DNA of 64,000 nucleotides from contig NZ_JBHTAN010000006.1 of NCBI RefSeq assembly GCF_042663585.1, positions 1,612,001 through 1,676,000 on the forward strand. The letters are read 5' to 3'. The position numbers were made by a program, and so were the translations under genes. This document shows, one piece after another, positions 57,448-64,000 of the stretch (positions are counted from its first letter, which is position 1; each line of letters starts with the position of its first letter). The DNA is from Natranaeroarchaeum sp042663585 (GTDB lineage Archaea; Halobacteriota; Halobacteria; Halobacteriales; Natronoarchaeaceae). The notes beneath the pieces were generated by a model that saw nothing but the letters and a program-made list of their open reading frames with translations, was not told the origin of the DNA and did not search any database.

Positions 57448-57832
57448 CTGGGCGCTGACCCGTAGTCTCATTTGGAAGATGAAAGCAGATCCTGGCGAAA
57501 TTTTATTCTAATCGAAATATAGTATTGTCAGCACAGATCATTGAGCATTGATACTACTCCTGAAATATTCACTGTCTAATTGACGTGAATAATCGTTATG
57601 TGGTTGAGTACGATATGTATATTCAAAAATAAACAACATAGCAATTACTGCCTCGAAACCCGTATATCCCGAAACCGTCGTGAGGGGGGGGTCTAAAAGT
57701 CATCTGCAACCATGTTATATTATTACATAACTCTTCTCGTCGATTATTAATTATAATATCATCAAATAACGATAGAAACAAACGAATTCCCGAACCCATT
57801 TAACGGTATTGTGAATATTAGTAGTCGCAACT
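57448..57832. promoter_or_regulatory. AT-rich control region of the PTS operon
   Basis: This 385-base gap is far lower in G+C than its surroundings, with runs such as ATTATTAATTATAATATC (57742-57760) and GTTATATTATTACATAAC that are near-palindromic. A TATA-like TTTAAC (57799-57804) lies about 30 bases before the ptfC ATG. No gene is visible. It is the natural place for a sugar-responsive regulator and enhancer-like elements, but I do not recognise a GlpR or other known operator. Confidence 0.5.
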
Positions 57833-58984
57833 ATGGGCACCAAAGAAAAGACGGAGAGCGCGCTTCGCTCGCATCTAACGACAACAAAAGAAAATCTGAT
57901 GACCGGGGTCTCGTTCATGATCCCGTTCGTGACAATTGGAGGTATCTTCCTCGCAATCGGGTTCATGGTCGCCGAACTGCCGTTTACCGATGGCAACACC
58001 GAGACCGTTTTCGAGACGACCGGCTCAATAGGCTGGTATCTCGCCGAAATCGGTGTCCTCGGACTGACCATAATGATCCCGATCTTGGGGGCATACATCG
58101 CGTACGCGATAGCTGATAAACCCGGTCTCGCTCCGGGTTTCATTCTGGCGTACGCTATCCAGCAGCCCCAGATCATCGAGGCGGCTGGTAACACTGTCGG
58201 GTTCGCCGCCGATGGGGCTACCGCAGGGTTCCTCGGCGCTATCGTCGCCGGTCTGCTCGCCGGGTACGTCGCCCGGTGGATGAAAGGTTGGAGCGTTCCC
58301 GGCGCATTGAAGCCGATGATGCCGATCCTCGTCATTCCGGTGCTGACGGTGGCGTTGTTGATTCCGATCGTCGTATTCGGCCTTGGCGTTCCGATCGCAT
58401 TGCTGGACGACGCGCTGACGACGACCCTCGAAGGGATGCAGGGCGCCAACGCGGCACTGCTCGGCGTCGTCCTCGGCGGGATGATGGCCTTCGACATGGG
58501 CGGCCCCGTCAACAAGGTCGCATACGTCTTTGGCGTCGCGCTGGTCGCCGAGGGTATCACCGATCCGATGGCCGCCGTGATGATCGCGGGGATGACCCCG
58601 CCGCTCGGCCTGGCCCTCTCGAACCTCGCGTTCCCCAACAAATACCCCGACGAGATGCGAGAGAACGCCATCGCTGCGATCCCGATGGGCCTTTCGTTCA
58701 TCACCGAGGGTGCGATTCCGTACGCCGCTGCTGATCCGCTCCGTGTGATTCCGAGTATCATGGTCGGCAGTGCAACCGCTGGTGCCGCTGCAATGACGCT
58801 CGGCGTCGGCATGCCCGCACCGCACGGCGGTATCTTCGTCGTCTTGCTGGCCAGCAACATCCTTGGATTCCTTGGAGCCATCGCGCTTGGAACGCTCGTG
58901 ACTGCCGGACTGGTCACGCTGCTCAAACCCGACCAGGCAGCGGTCGACTCGATGGAGGAAGCGGCAGCCGAAGCCGCCGACTAA
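57833..58984 (+). CDS. ptfC: PTS fructose-type EIIC permease
   Basis: A 383-residue membrane protein with about nine to ten helices. FMIPFVTIGGIFLAIGF opens it; AFDMGGPVNKVAYVFGV, LSFITEGAIPYAAADP and GVGMPAPHGGIFVVLLAS are the conserved fructose EIIC segments lining the sugar site. It transports fructose while EIIB phosphorylates it. First gene of the PTS operon, after the AT-rich control gap. The first 15 residues (MGTKEKTESALRSHL) are polar. Confidence 0.93.
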   Translation: MGTKEKTESALRSHLTTTKENLMTGVSFMIPFVTIGGIFLAIGFMVAELPFTDGNTETVFETTGSIGWYLAEIGVLGLTIMIPILGAYIAYAIADKPGLAPGFILAYAIQQPQIIEAAGNTVGFAADGATAGFLGAIVAGLLAGYVARWMKGWSVPGALKPMMPILVIPVLTVALLIPIVVFGLGVPIALLDDALTTTLEGMQGANAALLGVVLGGMMAFDMGGPVNKVAYVFGVALVAEGITDPMAAVMIAGMTPPLGLALSNLAFPNKYPDEMRENAIAAIPMGLSFITEGAIPYAAADPLRVIPSIMVGSATAGAAAMTLGVGMPAPHGGIFVVLLASNILGFLGAIALGTLVTAGLVTLLKPDQAAVDSMEEAAAEAAD

Positions 58985-59017
58985 ACGACTAACCCCTTTG
59001 CAACCTATTTACATACG

Positions 59018-59485
59018 ATGACAACTGAAAGTGACCACACACCGCTGACGACTGATCTGATCGCTCTCGACGGCGCGCCCACCGAGAAAGAACCGTGTAT
59101 CGAGTTCCTGCTGGATCTGGCCGTCGACGCCGGCCGCGTCACGGATCGCGAACAGGCACTCGAAGATCTCCTTCAGCGAGAGGAAGACGCCACCACAGGC
59201 GTCGGGATGGGGATCGGGATTCCGCACGCGAAAAGCGCCGGTGTCGCCTCCCCAACGATAGCGTTCACGCGCATCGACGACGGTATCGACTTCGATGCGA
59301 TGGACGACAAACCGGCAACCCTGATCTTCATGCTGCTCGTTCCGGAAGAGGGTGGCGAGGAACATCTCTCGATGCTGAGTTCGCTCTCGCGCTCGCTGAT
59401 GCACGAGGAGAACCGCGACGCGTTGCACGAAGCCGAATCGCCAGAGCACGTCGAGGAGATTATTCTGGAGGCGATCAACGAATGA
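59018..59485 (+). CDS. ptfA: PTS fructose-type EIIA
   Basis: A 155-residue phosphocarrier. The phosphorylated His70 is in GVGMGIGIPHAKSAGV, the family active site. Phosphate passes from HPr to this His and then to EIIB. It starts 33 bases after ptfC and overlaps the HPr gene by four bases (ATGA). Haloarchaeal EIIA of this type is separate from EIIB, unlike many bacterial fused FruAB proteins. Confidence 0.94.
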   Translation: MTTESDHTPLTTDLIALDGAPTEKEPCIEFLLDLAVDAGRVTDREQALEDLLQREEDATTGVGMGIGIPHAKSAGVASPTIAFTRIDDGIDFDAMDDKPATLIFMLLVPEEGGEEHLSMLSSLSRSLMHEENRDALHEAESPEHVEEIILEAINE

Positions 59486-59751
59486 TCGAGCGCACCGTTA
59501 CCATCGTCCCGGAAGACGGCCTCCACGCTCGCCCGGCGTCGAAGTTCGTCGAGACGGCAAACGAGTACGACAGCGAGATCACCGTTGCACCGGCCGACGG
59601 AGACCCCGTCAACGCGGCGAGTATGCTCGCGGTCACCGGACTGGGCGCCAAGTCCGGCGACGACGTCGCTCTCACGACTGACGGGCCCGACGAAGAAGAG
59701 GCCATGGAGGCGGTGGCAACCGTCCTCACGACACCAGAATCAGAGTTATGA
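59482..59751 (+). CDS. ptsH: HPr phosphocarrier protein
   Basis: An 89-residue HPr. The phosphorylated His15 lies in EDGLHARPASKF, and the equivalent of the regulatory Ser (Ser47) lies in NAASMLAV. No HPr kinase is present here, so Ser regulation is unproven. The last residues are acidic. It overlaps both neighbours by four bases (ATGA), so EIIA, HPr and EI are made in one coupled run. Confidence 0.95.
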   Translation: MIERTVTIVPEDGLHARPASKFVETANEYDSEITVAPADGDPVNAASMLAVTGLGAKSGDDVALTTDGPDEEEAMEAVATVLTTPESEL

Positions 59752-61436
59752 GCGAACCCCTACCGGGCGTCGGCGTGACGCCGCTGTCCGGCCTCGGCAC
59801 TGCCCGCTGGTACCGGCCCGACGAGCGACCGGACCCGGAATCGGTCGAGGCCGCGGCTCCCGAGACCGAACGCGAACGGTTCGCGGACGCACAGGCACAG
59901 GCACGCGAGGAGATCGAGACCGAACGCGAGAACACCGCCGAGCGCGTCGGCGAGGAGGAAGCAGCAGTCTTCGACGCCCACCTCCAGTTCCTCGACGACC
60001 CCCAGATCACTGACGGGGTCGACGAAGCCATCGAGGACGGCGCTGCCGCCGAGGCCGGCGTCGCCCGCGCCTACGGTAGTGCCATCGAACAGTTCGAGGG
60101 GATGGAGGGCATGATGGCCGAGCGGGCCGACGACATGCGGGACATCCGCGACAGACTGCTCCGTATCCTCTCGGGCGGCGAGCGGATGGACCTCGAAACG
60201 CTCCCGGAAGGGACCGTCCTGCTCGCGGAGCGACTCACACCGAGTGATACGGCACAGCTCGATCCCGAGCGCGTCGCCGGCTTTGCGACGGCGACGGGCG
60301 GCCGGACGTCTCATGCCGCCATCTTCGCGCGTTCGCTCGGCATCCCCGCCGTCGTCGGCGTAGGCGAGGACCTGCTCGCTATCGACGAAGGGGCGGACGT
60401 CGCCATCGACGCCACGAACGATGCGGTCATCGTCGATCCGGACGAGGAGACCAGAGAGCGAGTTACGACCAGTCGTGACATCGAGGTTCGGTCGGAGCCT
60501 GTCGAGACCGCCGACGGCGTCGAAATCGAGGTTGCCGCCAATCTGGGGACGACCGCCGAACTCGACGGGGCAGTCGACCAAGGTGCGGACGGTATCGGCC
60601 TCTACCGCACGGAGTTCCTCTTTCTCGACCGGGAACAGCCTCCGGACGAGGACGAGCAGTTCGAGTCCTACGTCGACGCTCTTGAAGCGTTCCCGGACGG
60701 CCGGGTCGTGGTTCGGACGCTCGACATCGGGGGCGACAAGCCGATCCCGTATCTCGACGCCGAAGCGGAGGAAAACCCCTTCCTGGGCAACCGAGGGATC
60801 CGCCGCTCGCTCGACGAGGATAGCGACCTGTTTGAGAGTCAGCTTCGCGCACTCCTGCGCACCGCCGCAGAGGGTGACGGCCGGCTCTCAGTGATGTTCC
60901 CGCTCGTCTCGACGACGGAAGAACTTGATGCGGCGCTCGACGCCGTCGACGCCGCGGCCGAGTCGCTGGACGAGGAGGGTATCGAGTACGAGCGTCCGGA
61001 ACTCGGCGTGATGATCGAGACGCCGGCCGCGGTGATGATGGCCGACGAACTGGCGAGTCGCCTCGACTTCTTCAGCATCGGGACGAACGATCTCTCACAG
61101 TACGTCATGGCCGCCTCACGCGAAAACGACGCCGTAGCTCACCTGCACGATCCGCTCCACCCTGCCGTGCTGCGAGCGATCCATCGAAGCGTCGAGGCCG
61201 CACACGACAACGATGCCTGGATCGGTATGTGCGGCGAGATGGCCGGTGATCCGTCGGTGACGAAACTGCTCGTCGGCCTCGGTCTCGACGAACTCAGTAT
61301 GAGCGCGGTGACGATTCCCGAGGTCAAAGCCGGGATCACGGAGACCGACACGGAGTCGGCCGAGGAACTCGCAGAGCGCGCGCTGGGCGCCAGTACAAAA
61401 CTAGAAGTACGTGAAACGATAACTGATAGCCAATGA
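59748..61436 (+). CDS. ptsI: PTS enzyme I
   Basis: A 562-residue EI. The N-terminal domain binds HPr and carries the phosphorylated His189 in GGRTSHAAIFARSLG. The C-terminal PEP-binding barrel has LYRTEFLFLDREQPPDEDEQ, GDKPIPYLD, GVMIETPAAV and the catalytic Cys in GMCGEMAGDP. It takes phosphate from phosphoenolpyruvate. It overlaps ptsH and ptfB by four bases each. Confidence 0.97.
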   Translation: MSEPLPGVGVTPLSGLGTARWYRPDERPDPESVEAAAPETERERFADAQAQAREEIETERENTAERVGEEEAAVFDAHLQFLDDPQITDGVDEAIEDGAAAEAGVARAYGSAIEQFEGMEGMMAERADDMRDIRDRLLRILSGGERMDLETLPEGTVLLAERLTPSDTAQLDPERVAGFATATGGRTSHAAIFARSLGIPAVVGVGEDLLAIDEGADVAIDATNDAVIVDPDEETRERVTTSRDIEVRSEPVETADGVEIEVAANLGTTAELDGAVDQGADGIGLYRTEFLFLDREQPPDEDEQFESYVDALEAFPDGRVVVRTLDIGGDKPIPYLDAEAEENPFLGNRGIRRSLDEDSDLFESQLRALLRTAAEGDGRLSVMFPLVSTTEELDAALDAVDAAAESLDEEGIEYERPELGVMIETPAAVMMADELASRLDFFSIGTNDLSQYVMAASRENDAVAHLHDPLHPAVLRAIHRSVEAAHDNDAWIGMCGEMAGDPSVTKLLVGLGLDELSMSAVTIPEVKAGITETDTESAEELAERALGASTKLEVRETITDSQ

Positions 61437-61897
61437 AATTCGTAGCAGTCACAGCCTGTCCGACCGGTATCGCGCACAGCCAGATGGGTGCGGAGAACCT
61501 GGAAAATACCGCGACGGAGCGCGGCCACGACATCGACGTCGAAGTGCAGGGCGCGATGGGTACCGAGAACGAACTCACGGCCGAGGCCATCGACGCGGCC
61601 GACGCAGTGATCATCGCAGCCGACACGTCCGTCAGCCGAGGCCGTTTCGAGGGCAAGCCCCTCGTCAAGTCGAACATCAAAGCCGCGGTCAACGACGCCG
61701 ACGAGCTGATCGACGAGGCCATCGAAAAAGCCGGTGGCGACGCCAGCGATGACGAAGCGGTGACCGAGGACGAGAGTGAAGACGAAGCCGAAGCAACCGA
61801 GACAGCGTCCGAAGAGACGTCCACGGAGCGGACCGAGCAACGTGAGACATCCAGCAGCGGCGGATTGCTCGGGGCGATCAAAGACATCTTCTCGTAA
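61433..61897 (+). CDS. ptfB: PTS fructose-type EIIB
   Basis: A 154-residue EIIB. The phosphorylated Cys9 is in VAVTACPTGIAHSQMGAE. The domain ends at about residue 100 and is followed by an unusual acidic tail of some 40 residues (DEAVTEDESEDEAEATETAS and more) ending GGLLGAIKDIFS, an amphipathic helix that could dock to the membrane permease. Last gene of the operon; a hairpin follows at 61901-61935. Confidence 0.94.
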   Translation: MKFVAVTACPTGIAHSQMGAENLENTATERGHDIDVEVQGAMGTENELTAEAIDAADAVIIAADTSVSRGRFEGKPLVKSNIKAAVNDADELIDEAIEKAGGDASDDEAVTEDESEDEAEATETASEETSTERTEQRETSSSGGLLGAIKDIFS

Positions 61898-62260
61898 GGA
61901 CGAGTTCGGAACGGTGTTAAATCCCGTTCCGCTCGTTGTTCGATAGGTATGCTCTGTTGTTCGTTCACCGACCAGTGATCTTCCGCTACTCTTCTTCGTA
62001 CTCTCCAGGACTCGACCGCTGACTGATACTCGACGGGTTCTTGCTCGACAGGTAGCTTGACTCTCCGATCTATGTCGACCAGCCGAAGCAGGGTATCAAC
62101 CGGAACAGAGCCTCTGGAGTCGAACTGGCTCCGGGGGAGTTTCGGGCGTTAGGACCGTCGCCCTGCGTGACGTCCTGAAGGCTTTGATATCGCAATATGC
62201 AATTTATAGACACAGGCGGGCGGCTATCCCACGAACTGCAAAAACGTATCTAAAACGCCG
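61898..62260. other. Gap between the PTS operon and rio2
   Basis: It begins with a strong hairpin (61901-61935). The remainder, 61936-62260, shows no gene: the reading frames are arginine/serine-rich or interrupted. A TATA-like stretch CAATTTATAGAC (about 62201-62212) has no gene on the plus strand beyond it before rio2, which is convergent. Confidence 0.45.
61901..61935 (+). terminator. Hairpin after the PTS operon
   Basis: GGAACGG (61908-61914) pairs perfectly with CCGTTCC (61924-61930), and CGAG (61901-61904) with CTCG (61932-61935) extends it. It lies three bases after the ptfB stop. Confidence 0.5.
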
Positions 62261-63169
62261 TTACGCGGTGTACTCGGCGATGTCGTCGAACTCGTCCTCT
62301 GCAAGTGCGTCAGCCAGCGCCTTCTCGTCGTACTCGGCGACGTGCTGGGGGTATTTGCGCTTGAAGAAGCTCACGATGTTGTCGACGTCCCGTTCGAGAA
62401 AGCGCTCGGCGTTCTCGTGGTCGGCCGGTACCGCCTGGGGCCAGTCGAAAATCGTGACTCCGTCGGTACCGACGAACACGTTGTACTCGCTCATGTCGGC
62501 GTGGACCCGCCCCTCGCGGTAAGCGGTTTGCATCTCGCGCAACACGAGTTCCAGTATCGGTACGACCTGTTCGTCTTCGAGTCCCGTCCGCGAGAGTTCG
62601 ACGCCGTCGATCTTCTCCATCACGATGGCGTGCCGGTTGTAATCGATCGGCCGTGGGACCGAGACGTCGGGATACAGCGTTTCGAGCGCATCGTACTCGC
62701 GCTCGGCCGCTTTCCGGGCGGTGTAGAGCCAGGAGACGTGCTGGCGATCAGACGTATAATCGCGTTCTTTCATCACTTCCCGAAAGTTCGTGTAGCCTTC
62801 ACGATGGAACTTCAGCGCCATCGGTTCGTAGGACTGAACCTCGAAGACGTCGCTTTCCTTGCCGACGCCAAGCGACGCGCCGAAGCCGCTGACCGTCTCG
62901 CGCTCGGCGAAGGTATGCAACGCCAGCGCGTCGTAGCCCTCGAACGTGAGCGTGTAGCCCTCGTACTGGATCGTTTTTCGCTCGATCAGTTCCCAGTCGA
63001 GACAGCGGTCGAGTCGATAGTCCACTTCCTCGGGGGTGAGATCGGAAAACTCCGGCAGCTTCTCGCGCGCTACCCACTCGGAAAATCGCATTCCCTGCTC
63101 TATCCCCGACAGCAGATAGAAGTCCTCGGGTTCGAGATCCGGAAGTATACCGGCGACGTTCTGCACCAT
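62261..63169 (-). CDS. rio2: Rio2-type atypical protein kinase
   Basis: A 302-residue protein. Residues about 1-85 are the N-terminal winged helix of Rio2 (LLSGIEQGMRFSEWVAREKL). The kinase follows: ATP loop LGVGKESDVFEVQ, Lys in ALKFHREG, hinge AIVMEKIDGVELS, catalytic loop RVHADMSEYNVFV and metal loop IFDWPQAV. In archaea and eukaryotes Rio2 acts in maturation of the small ribosomal subunit. The long upstream frame is antisense to the lipoate ligase and not coding. Start MVQNVAGI. Confidence 0.94.
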   Translation of the reverse strand: MVQNVAGILPDLEPEDFYLLSGIEQGMRFSEWVAREKLPEFSDLTPEEVDYRLDRCLDWELIERKTIQYEGYTLTFEGYDALALHTFAERETVSGFGASLGVGKESDVFEVQSYEPMALKFHREGYTNFREVMKERDYTSDRQHVSWLYTARKAAEREYDALETLYPDVSVPRPIDYNRHAIVMEKIDGVELSRTGLEDEQVVPILELVLREMQTAYREGRVHADMSEYNVFVGTDGVTIFDWPQAVPADHENAERFLERDVDNIVSFFKRKYPQHVAEYDEKALADALAEDEFDDIAEYTA

Positions 63170-63346
63170 AGAGGCTCTATCGCCCGCGTGTGTAAAAGCC
63201 CCGCGCGTTGGTCGATATAGGAGAAGTAAACCGATAATTGCGATATAGAACATGTCTGTCGGAGGTAGGGTCCTCACACTGGAGAGTCCATCCTCGCGCG
63301 CTCTATCTCCCGACATCCCTTTGCGGTCCGGCCACCAACTGCGGCT

Positions 63347-64000
63347 ATGACCGACCTCAGCGACCGAGCGTGGCGCTCGATTCCGGAGCAACGCCAGTCC
63401 GGAGCGATGGCGATGGCACTCGACGAGATTGCCGCCGAAACCGCGGTACGAGACGGAAGACGGACTGTGCGCGTCTACACCTGGGAGCCGTCGACGCTCT
63501 CGCTCGGCTACGGACAGGCACCGGGGTCGGTCGACTGGGAGTTCTGTGACCGCGGGGGGATCGACGTGACGCGCAGACAGACCGGCGGCGGTGGGATCTA
63601 TCACGACATTCACGGCGACATCTCCTACTCGATCGTCCTCCCCGCTGACGACGTTCCCGGCGACCTCATGGAGACGTACGAACTCCTCTGTGAACCGATC
63701 TTCGACGCCTTCGATCGGATGGGCGTCTCGGCAGCCTTCGCGGACGACGAGCATCCCGAGATTCACCGGCCAGCCTGCTATCTCCGGGCGATCGATCCGG
63801 CTCACGATATTCTCGTCGACGGACAGAAGATCAGCGGCAACGCCCAGTACCGCCAGCGCGACGCGGTTATCCAGCACGGATCGCTCTCGTTCGACCTCGA
63901 TCCGGAGCCCCATCTGGGCGTCTTCTCGAACCCCGGGACATCGCCCGAGGAGTTCGAGGAGCGGGTCACCGCGATCAGCGAACACGCAGACATCTCACGT
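63347..64000 (+). CDS. Lipoate-protein ligase A family (partial, runs off the right edge)
   Basis: The first 218 codons of a gene that continues beyond the window. It has the LplA/LipB-fold signatures: the opening RSIPEQRQSGAMAMALDE, then RRQTGGGGIYHD, a lipoyl-binding Lys in DGQKISGNAQ and the QHGSLSFD segment. The family attaches lipoate or octanoate to the carrier domains of 2-oxoacid dehydrogenases or glycine cleavage H protein. Ligase, octanoyltransferase and amidotransferase are not separable from the N-terminal part. It is divergent from rio2. Confidence 0.88.
   Translation, partial: MTDLSDRAWRSIPEQRQSGAMAMALDEIAAETAVRDGRRTVRVYTWEPSTLSLGYGQAPGSVDWEFCDRGGIDVTRRQTGGGGIYHDIHGDISYSIVLPADDVPGDLMETYELLCEPIFDAFDRMGVSAAFADDEHPEIHRPACYLRAIDPAHDILVDGQKISGNAQYRQRDAVIQHGSLSFDLDPEPHLGVFSNPGTSPEEFEERVTAISEHADISR

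Noticed and set aside
61936..62030. A small minus-strand frame ending GEYEEE before rio2's end
   Set aside because: It has no start codon after an upstream stop and is only about 26 codons; at best a decayed tail.
63170..63985. N-terminal extension of rio2 over the lipoate ligase
   Set aside because: It is antisense to a lipoate ligase with clear motifs; Rio2 proteins start near MVQNVAGI.

Overview
The window is a chromosomal segment of a halophilic archaeon (class Halobacteria). The evidence is strongly acidic proteins throughout, twin-arginine lipoproteins, many proteins of haloarchaea-specific uncharacterised families, an archaeal ribosomal protein L15e, an elongator tRNA-Met with an intron next to the anticodon, archaeal TATA boxes about 26-29 bases before start codons (leaderless transcripts), and high G+C with a few AT-rich intergenic gaps. 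A Haloarculaceae-like genus seems likely, but the sequence alone does not settle it.

Layout. 0-5.4 kb: tail of a nitrite/sulfite reductase, an FrhB-type F420/flavin iron-sulfur protein, an MFS transporter, two small membrane or glycine-zipper proteins and a Tat lipoprotein with an A-B-A-B DUF4397 array. 5.4-8.0 kb: a small accessory patch (two-HTH regulator plus DUF7521 membrane protein, tandem PepSY protein) lying between tRNA-Met and three decayed copies of that tRNA's 3' end, each followed by a hairpin. 8-15.8 kb: DUF7115 and DUF5830 proteins, a pabB-pabA-pabC operon, a helix-hairpin-helix protein with a 30-bp minisatellite, aroE and dtdA. 15.8-23 kb: zinc-ribbon/Hsp20 pair, site-2 protease with CBS domains, response regulator with PAS domains, tRNA-His, dUTPase, phosphodiesterase, 5-formyl-THF cyclo-ligase, and a transposase-less IS200/IS605 derivative. 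23-36 kb: SRAP protein, HhH-like protein, a degenerate RNA-ligase-like protein, membrane ferredoxin, 6-phosphogluconate dehydrogenase, several membrane proteins, a MutS2-like ATPase, HTH regulators and a complete stand-alone TnpB element. 36-43 kb: four-gene polar amino-acid ABC importer, MOSC protein, flavin disulfide oxidoreductase, KDG kinase. 43-57 kb: mutL and mutS, a transducer, thiDN, a second site-2 protease, DsbA/FrnE-like, VOC and SDR proteins, L15e, DUF1328. 57-62 kb: a complete fructose-type PTS operon (C-A-HPr-EI-B). End: Rio2 kinase and the start of a lipoate-protein ligase.

How it fits together. Sugar handling is prominent: PTS phosphorylation, KDG kinase of the semi-phosphorylative Entner-Doudoroff route, and 6-phosphogluconate dehydrogenase for NADPH. 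Folate/chorismate chemistry is clustered (pabABC, aroE, 5-formyl-THF cyclo-ligase). Genome maintenance is well represented (MutS/MutL, MutS2-like, SRAP, dUTPase, a possible HhH/ligase-like pair). The observations most worth following up are the two-gene arrangement resembling a split F420-dependent sulfite reductase at the left edge, the apparently dead RNA-ligase-like protein, the relic integration sites at tRNA-Met, the non-autonomous IS605 relative sharing its left end with the TnpB element, and the unusual PTS gene order.
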